Below, piece by piece: positions 30,931-41,475 of a DNA stretch of 64,000 nucleotides. Location of the stretch: NCBI RefSeq assembly GCF_033118175.1, contig NC_083696.1:37867001-37931000 (forward strand). Direction: 5' to 3'. Every line of letters begins with the position of its first letter. Position 1 is the stretch's first letter. Made by a program: the position numbers and the translations under genes. This DNA is from Dama dama. Its lineage: Eukaryota; Chordata; Mammalia; Artiodactyla; Cervidae. The notes beneath the pieces were generated by a model. The model was not told the DNA's origin, did no database searches, and worked only from the letters and a program-made list of their open reading frames with translations.

Positions 30931-32547
30931 TGAGGACAGTACATGAGAAATAAGTTCCTTGATTTTAATTATGCTGTGACAAAGTCTACTATATCAGCAT
31001 TCATTAAGGACAGGCATATGTGCATCTCCTCAGGCAGTTGAGAGCTTTTGTTTGTTGTTTTTCAAATAATGTTGTGCTGCTGACTCATGTCTGCCTTGTG
31101 CCCTGCTGTGACCTCTCGATATTCAGGGCTCTAATCACACTCCTCGTTATTATTAATAATCAGTGCCTATGAAATTATACTACACTCTGACTTGTTATCA
31201 AGTCCTGGAAGTATGCAAATAGATTAATCAACCAGCTCCGTGCTTAAAACTTTGAATGGAACTTTAAGTGTGGTGAAAGTACCTGCCCTGGCTCTTGGCT
31301 GTCTCCTCCAATCAAGCCTGAGGTGTGTTTTCCTCCTAACTTTTAATTGCATGACCTCTGAGAACCTAATTTCCAGAAAACCCATTTATTATTTTAATGC
31401 TCATTTGGCATTATTATTTTCCCAAAGCAATCTTTTTGTCTCTAAATCTCCTAGGAGTTGAGACGCAAGCCAAGAAAAGCTTCATTTTCTCCTCCTGGCC
31501 CTCAAAGGAAGCAGAAATGAAACATTAAAAAAAAAATCTTAGTTTCTAACTGGGGATAGGAGGAGGGGGGAGGGAGGGAGGAAGGATGGGGGGAGTGGGG
31601 AGAAGAAGATTGGAAGGTATTTGCGTGGGTCCCAGATGGAAAGCAATCCAGCAAATTGCCTTTAAACAGCAGTGTCCCTGCAAATAGGGCACTCTAGCTG
31701 TTTTGTGTCACTTGAAAGCATCTTGTTGATATTTTTATAGATTTTATGATACATTCTAAAGCTTGCATCAGGAACAGCCACTTGGAGTTCTGGCAGTAAT
31801 GAACATTGTTATACTCACAGCCTGAGTAGTCTTTACTTCAAAGGGAGGCGTTGATCTGATCTTTCATCTTCTCAGCTGTTGCTTACCAGCTTCCTTCAGA
31901 TACCGTTTGAACTAAAAACCCCACGTTTCCTGGTTTGAGTGAGCAATTCCCATGGCATGTTTAATCCTCTCACTTGGAAGCTACTAAACTGTGATTGAAT
32001 GATGCCATTAACAAGAAGGAGGTAAATACATTTAAACACACAGCCTTAGACTTTCCTCAAATAATAACCAACTTATGTTTTCAGGAGACTTGTTTGTGTA
32101 CAAGAGGCTTGGGAAGAGAGAAATAAAAATTAACTGATGAATGAATGAATGCATGAAAAACAAATACCGTAACAGGCAGTTGAGTTTTATGGTATTAAAG
32201 AAGGCTTCTCGTACTCCTCAAAGCAGAAAGACAAGAAGAGGAAGGAAAAGTACATTATCTACACTTTGGAAATGTTGAACTGGGTTTTCCACAAGGAAAG
32301 GAACTTAAGTCTTTGACCAGCCTTATTCTGGGCCACTTTCTATTAAGAACCATTTACTTAAGCCACACCAACTTCCTCATTGACATTCGAACTTTACTTA
32401 TTTTCTCCCACCACTGAAAATCGTACTGTGTGGCTACTTACACATTTAAATATAAGTTAATTCAAATTAATACTGAAAATTTAGTTCCTCAGCCGCATTA
32501 GTCATGTTTCAAGTACTCAACATAGGCTAGCAGCTACTGCGTTAGAC
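30931..32547. other. 1.6-kb repeat-poor stretch with a G-rich purine tract
   Basis: No recognised mobile element. The plus strand at 31552-31612 is G-rich purine sequence (GGAGGAGGGGGGAGGGAGGG) with several G-runs of three or more. The rest is AT-rich with no coding signature. Unusual for its lack of SINEs given the density on either side. Confidence 0.6.
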
Positions 32548-32736
32548 AATGTGTTCAGTCGTGTCAGGCCCTTTGTCCCACCAGGCTCCTCTGTCCATGA
32601 AATTTTCCGAGCAAGAATACTGGAGTGGAAATCCCCATTTCCTCCTCCTGGGGATCTTCCCAACCCAGGAATCGAACCCATGTCTACTGCATTGGCAGGC
32701 AAACTCTTTGCCAGTAAGTCACCTGGGAAGCCACTA
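32548..32736 (-). mobile_element. Bov-tA SINE
   Basis: Antisense: GTTCAGTCGTGTCAGGCCCT, CAGGCTCCTCTGTCCATGAA, CCAGGAATCGAACCCATGTC, ending at TAAGTCACCTGGGAAGCC. The Bov-A 3' part is shortened. Confidence 0.9.
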
Positions 32737-32939
32737 AACAACATAAGACACAGAACATTTCCAACATCTCAGAGAGTGCTATGGACCGAGCTGCTCCAGA
32801 GACCTCCAGTGTTGATTGTTCTGCTCTAATTATGATTAAATGGATCAATTGTAATCTTATTTCATAATCGTTTTCATCATTGATCTATGCATAGTCCAAC
32901 ATTTATTTGTTTCTTTTAATTCGGTAATAAATATCCATG

Positions 32940-34195
32940 AAAACACAATTCAAAATTAGAGTCAGGACCTTGAAAATAACTTACATATGATGGTGTGTCC
33001 TTCTCCACCAACCATTCTGCTGTCTCCTGTCACCTGAAATTACTACCGTTGTGGTTCCTACATTGATTCACACCTTTAATTTCATGTATTTCTTTATCAT
33101 TTATTCACGTTATTGTGCGTGTGCAGAATTGTGTTGGTTTTTGAGTTTAAGAAAATATGTTAAATATAATTTTGGAAGACTTTTAAAGTCGAGCATAATA
33201 CTGTTGATAGTGCAATAGTTTGTTTTTCTGATATATAATATGCTATTCATTGTGTGACTACACTGCAGGTTTTTCACTTACTCTTCTGCTGATGGGTGTT
33301 TTGGATTACTCTAGGCTTTTGCTATTGTGAACAGTTACTTCACCTTGAACATTCTTTTCTTCCCCTTTTTTGGCTGTACTGGGTGTCTTTTGCCGGGTGC
33401 AGGCTTCTCTATTTGCGGCATGTGAGCTAAGTTGACTGACGGCATGTTGGATCTTCGTTCCCTGACCAGGGAGTGAACATGAATCCCCTGCACTGGAAGG
33501 CAGATTCTTACCCGCTAGACCACCAGGAAAGTGCCTGTGAACATCCTTACACATATTTCCTATTGTAAACGTGCAGGAGGTTCTCTTGGGTGTGTACCAA
33601 AGAGTAGAATTATTGGTCATAAGATACGTGAATGTTCAACTTCAGGAAATAACAACAAATTGTTTTCCCAAGTGGTTTTGCCATTTTACTCCAACAAGCC
33701 AGGCAAAGGAAATCCTATGCATTCACACCCTTTACAGCATGTGGTATTGTCATTTTTAGCCAATTCAATAGGTGGTGTGACCTCAATTCACATTCCCTAG
33801 ATTACTAATGGTGTTAAACATATCTTCAAGTTTTTATTGGTTACACGGGCTTCCTATTCTCAAATGCCTGTTCATGTCTTTTGCCCATTTTTATACGAGA
33901 TTGTTTGTGCTTCTCTTATTGATGTATGGCAGCTTTTCATATGGTCTTGGTAAGTTTCAAAATGTTACTACATGGTTGTTTACAGCATTTTTACTATATA
34001 TATGGTTATGTACTCTTTTGCAATTGATAACATTTATTTGTATTCTTACTCTCTTGAAAAGTATTTTTCCAAAGATTTGTCTAGTGTTCTTGTGTCAAAG
34101 GGTCAACTTTTGGCTTTGTTTATCTTTGACCTTTTGTTATTGATGTTTACTGCAGTAATTTCTACTCTTATTTTAATTATTACTTTCTACTTTCT
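32940..34195 (-). mobile_element. ancient L1 (ORF2 C-terminal region), split by a CHR SINE
   Basis: Minus-strand old L1: TTCTGCTGATGGGTGTTTTG near 33283, GTCATGTCTTTTGCCCATTT-like sequence near 33873, then TTGTCTAGTGTTCTTGTGTC near 34077. Interrupted at 33357-33537. Reading frames are decayed. The left limit is uncertain. Confidence 0.65.
33357..33537 (-). mobile_element. CHR-type SINE with TSD
   Basis: Antisense: TTTTTTGGCTGTACTGGGTG to ACCCGCTAGACCACCAGGAA. The TSD is TGAACATTCTT at 33346-33356 and TGAACATCCTT at 33538-33548 (one mismatch), in collinear L1 sequence. Confidence 0.92.
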
Positions 34196-34493
34196 TTGAG
34201 TTCACCCTACTGTTCATTTATACAACTTCTGATGATGGACACCTAGGTCATCAATTTAAAGCTAGCTTTATTTCTAATGAAATTATGTCAGGCTATACAG
34301 TTCTCCTGAAACACCACTTTTGATGACTTCCTTTTTCGCTTAGCTTAATCATATCCAACAAATTTGAAGACTCGGGTCAAAACTTCCCTCCTTTATGAAG
34401 CTTTATTCCATTCATTTATGTACCTTCCCATGCTAGTCCACAGCCATACCTTCAGTTTTACAACTCTATGTTACAATTAAGTAGAGTAAACAT
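34196..34493. other. no feature recognised
   Basis: About 300 AT-rich bases between the ancient L1 and a Bov-tA. Confidence 0.5.
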
Positions 34494-34712
34494 GGGCTTC
34501 CCTGGTGTCTCCGCAGTAAAGAATCCACTTGCCAATGCGGGAGACATGGGTTCAATCCCCAGTCCTGGAAGATCCCCTGGAGAAGGTAATGGCAACCTAC
34601 TCCAGTATTCTTGCCTGGGAAATCCCATGGACAGAGGAGCCTTGTGGGCTACAATCCATGGGGTTGCAAAGAGTCAGATGCAACTTAGCAACTAAACAAC
34701 AGCAATGACAGA
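34494..34712 (+). mobile_element. Bov-tA SINE
   Basis: GGGCTTCCCTGGTGTCTCCG head, GGGTTCAATCCCCAGTCCTG, unit end AGTCAGATGCAACTTAGCAA and an AACAACAGC tail. Confidence 0.92.
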
Positions 34713-34725
34713 ATAAATATAGGCT

Positions 34726-35621
34726 TTGAAGTCACAGTCAAAGCCCTGCTTGTTTAACTTATATGCAGAGTACATCATGAGAAACGCTGGGCTGGATGAC
34801 GCACAAGCTGGAATCAAGATTGCTGGGAGAAATATCAGTAACCTCAGATATGTAGATGACACCACCCTTGTGGCAGAAAGTGAAGAACTAAAGAGCCTCT
34901 TGATGAAAGTGAAAGAGGAGACTGAAAAAGTTGGCTTAAAGCTCAACATTCAGAAAACTAAGATCATGGCATCCAGTCCCATCACTTCATGGCAAGTAGA
35001 TGGGGAAACAGTGGAAACAGTGGCAGACTTTATTTTTTGGGATCCAAAATCACTGCAGATGGTGAATGCAGCCACGAAATTAAAAGGCACTTGCTCCTTG
35101 GAAGAAAAGTTATGACCAACCTAGACAGCAGAGACTACTTTGCCAACAAAGGTCCGTCTAGTCAAGGTTGTGGTTTTTCCAGTAGTCATGTATGGATGTG
35201 AGAGTTGGACTATAAAGAAAGCTGAGTGCCAAAGAATTGATGCTTTTGAACTGTGGTGTTAGAGAAGACTCTTGAGAGTCCCTTGGACTGCAAGGAGACC
35301 CAACCAGTCCATCCTAAAGGAAATCAGTCCTAAATATTCATTGGAAGGACTGATGCTGAAACTGAAACTGAAATACTCTGGCCACCTGATGCTAAGAGCT
35401 GACTTATTGGAACAGACCCTGATGCTGGGAAAGATTGAAGGCGGGAGAAGGGGATGACAGAGGATGAGATGGTTGGATGGCATCACTGACTGGATGGACA
35501 AGAGTTTGAGTAAACTCTGGGAGCTGGCAATGGATAGGGAGGCCTGGTGTGCTGCAGTCCATGGGGTCACAAAGAGTCCAACAAGACTGAGCAACTGAAC
35601 TGATACTGCCTTGAAGTCACA
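34726..35621 (+). mobile_element. 5'-truncated BovB, sense, with TSD
   Basis: The body (34737-35610) runs from RT motif sequence (CCTGCTTGTTTAACTTATAT) to the BovB 3' end (GAGCAACTGAACTGA). The TSD TTGAAGTCACA is at 34726-34736 and 35611-35621. Its 3' end faces the 3' end of the antisense BovB at 35664 across 53 bases. Confidence 0.95.
34741..35115 (+). pseudogene. BovB RT/post-RT fragment (YVDD)
   Basis: Sense frame beginning at the truncation: KPCLFNLYAEYIMRNAGLDD, then LRYVDDTTLVAESEELK. The catalytic box is YVDD instead of the family's YADD, a change that keeps both aspartates. Frame lost at about 35115, so post-RT segments such as DAFELWC (about 35240) are in other frames. Confidence 0.86.
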
Positions 35622-35651
35622 AAGACATGTCAAATTCCATCTCTGTCATTT

Positions 35652-36352
35652 TATAGCTGGTTTCGGTTCAGTTCAGTTGCTCAGTTGTGTCTGGCTCCTT
35701 GTGACCCCAAGAATCGTAGCACGCCAGGCATCCCTGTCCATCACTTACTCCCGGAGTTTACTCAAACTCATGTCCATCAAGTTGGTGATGCCATCCAGCC
35801 ATCTCATCCTCTGTTGTCCCCTTCTCCTCCTTCCCCCAATCCCTCCCAGCATCAGGGTCTTTTCCAATGAGTCAACTCTTCACATGAGGTGGCCAAAGTA
35901 CTGGAGTTTCAGCTTCAGCATCAGTCCTTCCAATGAACACCCAGGACTGATCTTCTCTAGGATGGACTGGTTGGATCTCCTTGCACTCCAAAGGACTCTC
36001 AAGAGTCTTCTCCAACACCACAGTTCAAAAGCATCAATTTTTCGGCGCTCAGCTTTCTTCACAGTCCAACTCTCACATCCATACATGACCACTGGAAAAA
36101 CCATAGCCTTGACTAGACGGACATTTGTTGGCAAAGTAATGTGTCTGCTTTTTAATATGCTATCCAGGTTGGTCATAACTTTCCTTTCAAGGAGTAAGCC
36201 TTTTAATTTCATGGCTGCAGTCACCATATGCAGTGATTTTGGAGTCCAAAAAAATAAAGTCTGACACTGTTTCCACTGTTTCTCCATATATTTGCCATGA
36301 AGTGATGGGACCAGATGCCATGATCTTAGTTTTCTGAATGTATAGCTGGTTT
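35652..36352 (-). mobile_element. 5'-truncated BovB, antisense, with a 12-base TSD
   Basis: The body (35664-36340) is the last ~677 bases of BovB. The TSD TATAGCTGGTTT is exact at 35652-35663 and 36341-36352. With the sense copy immediately to the left it forms a long inverted repeat. Confidence 0.96.
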
Positions 36353-36403
36353 ACTTTAAGCATAACAATATATGTAATTTTTCTTCTTAAACATGGAAAA
36401 GAT

Positions 36404-36452
36404 AAAAGCTAATTCTTAAAAAAAAAAAAAAAAAAAAAAAAAGCTAATTCTT
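36404..36452 (+). mobile_element. poly(A)-only insertion flanked by a 14-base TSD
   Basis: AAAAGCTAATTCTT at 36404-36417 is repeated exactly at 36439-36452. Between the copies there is nothing but A (36418-36438; the whole A-run is 25). This is the expected product of target-primed reverse transcription that stopped within the tail. Confidence 0.85.
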
Positions 36453-36842
36453 CAGGTTTTTTTAAAATGCAAATGTAAGCTAATCTATGTGAAGCGGTCT
36501 AGTATCAGTTCCCGGTATGTGTGTGTTAGTTGCTCGGTTCCTGGTATATACTATATCAATTCACTCTTCTTTTTTTCCCTTTCTTTCTTCCTTCTATCCA
36601 GAGAACAAGATTCCAGGTTTGGTTTTTCCTCTGAGAGCCACTGAAAATCATTTCTACATAAAAGATCTAAAATGTAAGAGAAGTTGGCTAGTTTTCATCT
36701 CTGTCTTTATTTTTCTCTTGTGATATTCCCCACTCCACGTTCTCTGTGTTAGAGAAAATGAGAGCATAATAGCAGCTGAGTAGTTCTATCCAGGTTTGTC
36801 CTCTATGGTTAGTGTTATAGATTACTTGATCTTGACCATGAA
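36453..36842. other. no feature recognised
   Basis: About 390 bases of mixed, T-rich sequence with no repeat or coding signature. Confidence 0.5.
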
Positions 36843-37235
36843 TCTTGGTTTCAGTTCAGTTCAATCACTCAGTCGTGTCTGACCCCATGGACTGCAGCAT
36901 GCCAGGCTTCCCTGTCCATCACCAACTCCCGGAGCTTGCTCAAACTCATGTCCATCCAGTCGGTGATGCCATCCAACCATCTCATCCTCTGTCATCCCCT
37001 TCTCCTCCTGCCCTCAACCTTTCCCAGCATCATGGTCTTTTCCAGTGAGTCAGTTCTTCACATTAGGTGGCCAAAGTACCAGAGTTTCAGCTTCAGCATC
37101 AGTCTTTCTAATGAATATTCAGGACTGATTTCCTTTAGGTTTGATCTTCCTGCAGTTCAAGGGATTCTCAAGAGTCTTCTCCAACACCACAGTTCAAAAG
37201 CATCAATTTCTTGGCGCTCAGCTTTCTCTTGGTTT
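36843..37235 (-). mobile_element. short antisense BovB with TSD
   Basis: The body (36852-37226) is the last ~375 bases of BovB (CAGTTCAGTTCAATCACTCA to GGCGCTCAGCTTTC). The TSD TCTTGGTTT is at 36843-36851 and 37227-37235. Confidence 0.93.
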
Positions 37236-37530
37236 GGCTACATATTAATAACCTGCTGGACCAACTCATCGAGTTGCTGTACCTGGCGTTCTGTCAGTTT
37301 AGCTCATTTCCCTAAGAAAACTTTCTTGTTGAAAGATCATATTCACCGACTTAGGTTTCTTTTAAGCTCAAAGTTGTTGATTTCCTCTATTAGAACTACC
37401 TCTTTCTTCACTGTCTCATCGAAGTCAATGAGGAGAAGTCAATTAAGGTCCTGGCCCTAATGCATTAGCTCCCTAATGTTTTCACACCTCTGTAAGAAGT
37501 TACTATTTGCAGAGGCACTCCCACAGTGGG
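37236..37530. other. no feature recognised
   Basis: About 295 bases. The plus-strand frame that crosses it is a read-through from the BovB. The minus strand has five stops in its longest coding-like frame, which is the chance level. Confidence 0.5.
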
Positions 37531-37540
37531 GTGTGTGTGT

Positions 37541-37582
<42 letters not shown>
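37531..37582 (+). repeat. (GT)n microsatellite
   Basis: (GT)7, a CT interruption at 37545-37546, then (GT)18. It directly abuts the 3' end of an antisense BovB, the usual birthplace of such tracts. Confidence 0.97.
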
Positions 37583-37587
<5 letters not shown>

Positions 37588-37757
37588 CTCAGTCACGTCT
37601 GACTCTTTGCGACCCCATGGACTGCAGCATGCTGTCCTTCACTATCTCCCTGAGTTTGTGCAAACTCATGTCCATTGAGTCAGTGATGGTATCTAACCAT
37701 CTCATCCTCTGTCACCCCCCTCTCCTCCTGCCCTCAAATCTTTCCCAGCATCAGGAG
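37583..37757 (-). mobile_element. short antisense BovB 3' fragment
   Basis: GTGCTCAGTCACGTCTGACT to CTTTCCCAGCATCAGG, about 170 bases of the BovB 3' end, with a small internal deletion after GACTGCAGCATGC. Confidence 0.85.
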
Positions 37758-37832
37758 ACTACACCAGGGGTAGAATATACCTTCTATATCCACTTTTTCC
37801 TCACAGCACCCAAGCACAAGAAGGCGTCAGAT

Positions 37833-37977
37833 AAAGAGATGGCTGAATGGCATCACCGATGCAATGAACATGAACTTGGGCAAGGTCTGGGAGGCAGTGA
37901 GGGACAGGAAGGCCTGGCGTGCTGCAGTCCACGGGGTCACAAACAGCTGGACACAACCGGGTGACTGAACAACAAAG
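37833..37977 (+). mobile_element. short sense BovB 3' fragment
   Basis: GATGGCTGAATGGCATCACC through CACAACCGGGTGACTGAACA with an ACAA tail. Opposite in orientation to the fragment 75 bases to its left; both contain the extreme 3' end, so this is two events or a later rearrangement, not one twin-primed copy. Confidence 0.88.
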
Positions 37978-38027
37978 TGTTTGAAAAAGACTCAACAAAA
38001 TGGAATGTATTTCCAAAGTCAACTGAA

Positions 38028-38513
38028 AAAAAGGTACTCAGTGAACACTGGGGTGCATGTGTCTTTTTGAATTACAGCTTTCTCTGGGTATATGCCCAGT
38101 AGTGGGATTTCTGGGTATTACGATAGTTCTAATTTTAGTTTTTTAAGGAAACGCCATACTGTTTTCCATAGTGGTTGTACAATTTATACTCCCACCAACA
38201 CTGCAAGAGTGTTCCTTTCTCTCCATACCCTCTCCAGCATTCATTGTTTGTAGATTTTTTTAATGATGGCCATTCTAACGAGTCTGAGGCAGTACTTTGT
38301 TGTAGTTTTGATTTGCATTTCTCTAACAATTAGTGACGGTGAGCATCTTTTCACGTGTTTAACCTAAATGGGAAGGAAATCCCAGAGAAGAGGGCATGTA
38401 TGTATACGTAGAGCTGATTCACTTTGCTGTACAATGAAACTAACACAACACTGTAAAGCAACTATACTCCAATAAAAATTAGCTTAAAAAAATAAAGCAA
38501 AAAGGCACTCAGT
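38028..38513 (+). mobile_element. twin-primed L1 (5' part inverted) with a 15-base TSD
   Basis: The left part (38043-38361) is late ORF2 in antisense (TATGCCCAGTAGTGGGATTT, CTCCCACCAACACTGCAAGA). The right part (38362-38498) is the 3' UTR in sense (AATGGGAAGGAAATCCCAGA to CTATACTCCAATAAAAATTA). One TSD brackets both: AAAAAGGTACTCAGT at 38028-38042 and AAAAAGGCACTCAGT at 38499-38513. This is the recognised signature of twin priming. Older L1 type, related to the tail at 1-222. Confidence 0.92.
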
Positions 38514-39641
38514 ATAGAGAAAGTTTTCAGAAATGCACTAATTTCTCTGTATCTATCTGAATGCTAAGAAATGATTAAAGGTAATTCTCTGTTCTAAAAG
38601 AAGCATACTCATGCAGAGGGAGTTTCAGAGAAAATGAGATAGACAACTTAAAATTCTGACCTGTGGAAGGAAGGCTTAGGAATTGAGGGTTTTTTTTTTT
38701 TTTTAGTACTCATTATGAAAAATTCCAATTGTACAATGTCTTTACAATGTTACAATTCTATATATAGTTTCAAAGCACTTTAAATAAATTTACATGAGCT
38801 CATATATGTTCCATAAATGACTAGTGCTGACAAGTACAAATGCTGAGGAAGTTGGTAGAAACTGCCTTTATTATTTCCATTTATTTAAGAATGGATGAAA
38901 CATTCAGATTGTCTATGATGCTACAATCTCTTGTGTTGAAAGCATCAGTTCCTAAATAAATGGAAAATGCTTCAAATTCTTTAAAGAAAAGCACTCACCA
39001 ATGCCAGGTAATTTTTCTTTTATACATCACAATGTTTGAAATAGAAGTAATTTTTTGGTATTTCCAGGATTAAAATTTTAGTTTGCCTGCCAGTATCCCC
39101 CAACAAACACTGATGGATAAAATTCTCTTTGGGAGCTATCTTTAACAATTACACATATTCTACTTGTTTGTGTAATATCTCTCTTCAAACAATTCTTCAT
39201 TAATATACCTAGGTAAATGAGTTCACAGTATTCTTAAGTGGCATATTTCCCATATCTTTTAACTAGAAAGGCTGTAAAGATTTAAAACAGAAGACATGCC
39301 TTTTTACCACAAAGTTATACTTATATTTAGAATTTTAATTAGTCTAAATAGTATGAAAGCACAGGCATCCGTCAGGACAAACTAAAGTATGCTACAGTAA
39401 CAAACATCTCCTTAATCTCAGACCATTTAACGGCTTTCTCTTATCACCTGTCCAATATGAGTAGTTAGGTGGCTTGGCTCTGCCATTTAATCACTCTTAG
39501 GGACTCAGTCTGATGGAGGTCAATGCTTTCACACTCACCACATGAATGGCTATAGAGAACAGCTGTGTACCCACTGGCAACTAAATGCTTCTCCCCTTAG
39601 CCAGAACATACATCACTTCCATTTCCATTTCACTGATTAAG
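38514..39641. other. AT-rich stretch, mostly unrecognised
   Basis: About 1.1 kb. A T-run (38692-38705) is present. The part at about 39400-39640 (CTACAGTAACAAACATCTCC; CACTCACCACATGAATGGCT) may be an old repeat of the same unnamed type as 1476-1800. Confidence 0.45.
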
Positions 39642-39650
39642 AACATAATG

Positions 39651-39770
39651 GAAGGAATTCCCTGGCAGTCCAGTGATTAAGACTCAGAACTTTCACTGCC
39701 ATGGGCCTGGGTTTGATCCCTGGTTGGGGAACTAAGATCCCACATGCCATACAGCATAGCCAAAAAAAAA
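39651..39770 (+). mobile_element. CHR-type SINE, short form, with TSD
   Basis: GGAATTCCCTGGCAGTCCAG head, GGTTTGATCCCTGGTTGGGG, ending CATAGCC and an A-run. The TSD AACATAATG is at 39642-39650 and 39771-39779. Confidence 0.93.
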
Positions 39771-39815
39771 AACATAATGTAACGACATCCAAGCAAATCT
39801 TGTCATATTCATGAC

Positions 39816-39834
39816 TTTTTTTTTTTTTTTTTTT
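39816..39834. repeat. T19 homopolymer
   Basis: Nineteen T followed by GGTTTGGCTGTTTCTGGCTT, possibly the tail of a nearly completely truncated antisense CHR element. No TSD found. Confidence 0.8.
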
Positions 39835-40594
39835 GGTTTGGCTGTTTCTGGCTTAACCTCTACTCCTTCACTTTCCAATATATCCATCATTAACTAAGGA
39901 GCTCTTGAAATGTTCTGGTCCAAATTGAGATGTGCCAGAAATACAAATTACACATTGGATTTTAGACTCAGTACAAATAAGAATGTAAAATATCTCAATC
40001 ATTTTTAATATTGATAACATGTTGAAATGAAAATATTTTAGATATACTGGAGAAATACATTACTAAAATAAATTTTATCTGTTTCTTTTTACTCTAATAT
40101 GACTATTAGAAAATGTAAAAATCCTTACATGCCTCGCATTGTATTTCTATTGGATGGCGTTGCCCTGGTGAAGTCAGGATTTTGTCAACCAGTTCAAGAG
40201 TCTGCTCCTTCCCTTCTTTAGGGACCAGCTCTAGGTGGGTAAGTGCACGTGATATTCAGAGGAAGGAGCTCATCTGTCCAGCTTCCCTCTGTTCTTCTCA
40301 AGTATCCATGGAGATGAACTTCATCCCACCTGGTCTTTCTTGGGCAGTCTCTAGACTCACTGCATCCAGCTGAGGTCACTACTCCCAGCAAGACATATGG
40401 CGGATACAGTCCATGTCTGGACAGTGACAAATCTCAGGGAGACTGAGAGGTCTCTGCTTGTCCTGCATCCATATCTGGTCCATATGACTTTCTCAGCAAT
40501 TGATGGTTCATTGTTCGCTCACTATTGGATTCAGGATAAGGCTAGATAAGGTTGACAGTTTCCTTGAGTAACACTCCCAAATTTACGTGCACTT
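39835..40594. other. no feature recognised
   Basis: About 760 bases, AT-rich on the left and more balanced on the right, with opposing 63-70-codon frames of no known family. Confidence 0.5.
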
Positions 40595-40765
40595 TTTAGT
40601 TCAGTAAAATACACACCACATAAAATGTACCACTGTAACTGTCTTTAAGTGTACAGTTCAGTGACATTAAGAAAATTCACACTGCTGTACAACCATCACT
40701 TTCATCCATCACTTCAAAATGAAACTCTGCATCCATCAAACAATGTGAACTTTTTACCCAACCCC
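40595..40765 (+). repeat. ancient repeat fragment, probably L1-derived
   Basis: CATAAAATGTACCACTGTAA, AAGTGTACAGTTCAGTGACA and GCTGTACAACCATCACTTTC match the same old repeat as 12810-12897. Subfamily unknown. Confidence 0.45.
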
Positions 40766-40807
40766 AGTGCAGCTCAACTCAGAGTAAGGATATGGGCTTT
40801 TTCCCGT

Positions 40808-40925
40808 AGGAAGCACAGGGCTTCCCAGGTGCTGCTAGTGGTAAAGAATCACCTGCCAACACAGGAGATGCAAGAGATGCAGCTTCGATCCCTGAGTTGG
40901 AAAGATCCCCTGGAAGATCAGTGAG
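40808..40925 (+). mobile_element. Bov-tA SINE, head only
   Basis: GGGCTTCCCAGGTGCTGCTA, GCAAGAGATGCAGCTTCGAT, GAAAGATCCCCTGGAAGATC. It stops where the Bov-A unit should begin, so this copy is 3'-truncated, which is unusual for a SINE and suggests a later deletion. Confidence 0.85.
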
Positions 40926-41475
40926 TCTCAGAACATGGCTATGATATCCTGTGCCCTTCATCAGGAAGAAAAAACACTTAGAAGAGCTTGATTGGCAATG
41001 TGGGAAATTTTTTAATGAGAAGATATTACAGGGAATTAAACAATTAAACAATACACAGGTTAGTTTCTTACTGCCATATGAGGACCAGGTTAGAGAAATC
41101 AAAGCCGCAGAGAAAACCCATCTAGATAACACCTTGCAGGCTAGAATTCTCTGAATACACACAAACTATTTGGGGAAGCAAGGAGACACCAAATTTCATG
41201 AATCAACTGACTTCTTTTCATTTTTGTCCCCCCTACAAATTCTTTCACCAAAAATTTGTGAAGGAGGCACATTATAAATGAAATTCAATTAATCCAGTTG
41301 GTTTTAGGTCAATCAGCTAAAGGCACGTTCGGTGAGAAAAGTGATAGCTGGAGGTAGGTCTAACTTATAAGATTAGAGTTTAGAGGGAATGATTCAAGAA
41401 GTTGAAGGCTCAAAAAACCAAAGGATAAGCGTGGTGGCTGATAATACTGTATTTTACACATTTAATCCTTGAAAA
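40926..41475. other. no feature recognised
   Basis: About 550 bases. A 67-codon plus-strand frame at 40951-41154 looks hydrophilic and protein-like but matches nothing I know; not called. Confidence 0.45.

Noticed and set aside
37236..37530. Minus-strand coding-like frame between a BovB and a (GT)n tract, first suspected to be a processed pseudogene.
   Set aside because: Five stop codons in about 87 codons is the random level, and I could not match the translation to any protein.
37583..37977. Antisense then sense BovB 3' fragments, considered as one twin-primed insertion.
   Set aside because: Both pieces contain the same 3' end of BovB. Twin priming gives non-overlapping parts, as at 38028-38513.
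40951..41154. 67-codon hydrophilic plus-strand frame.
   Set aside because: Too short, no recognisable family, no splice or promoter context.
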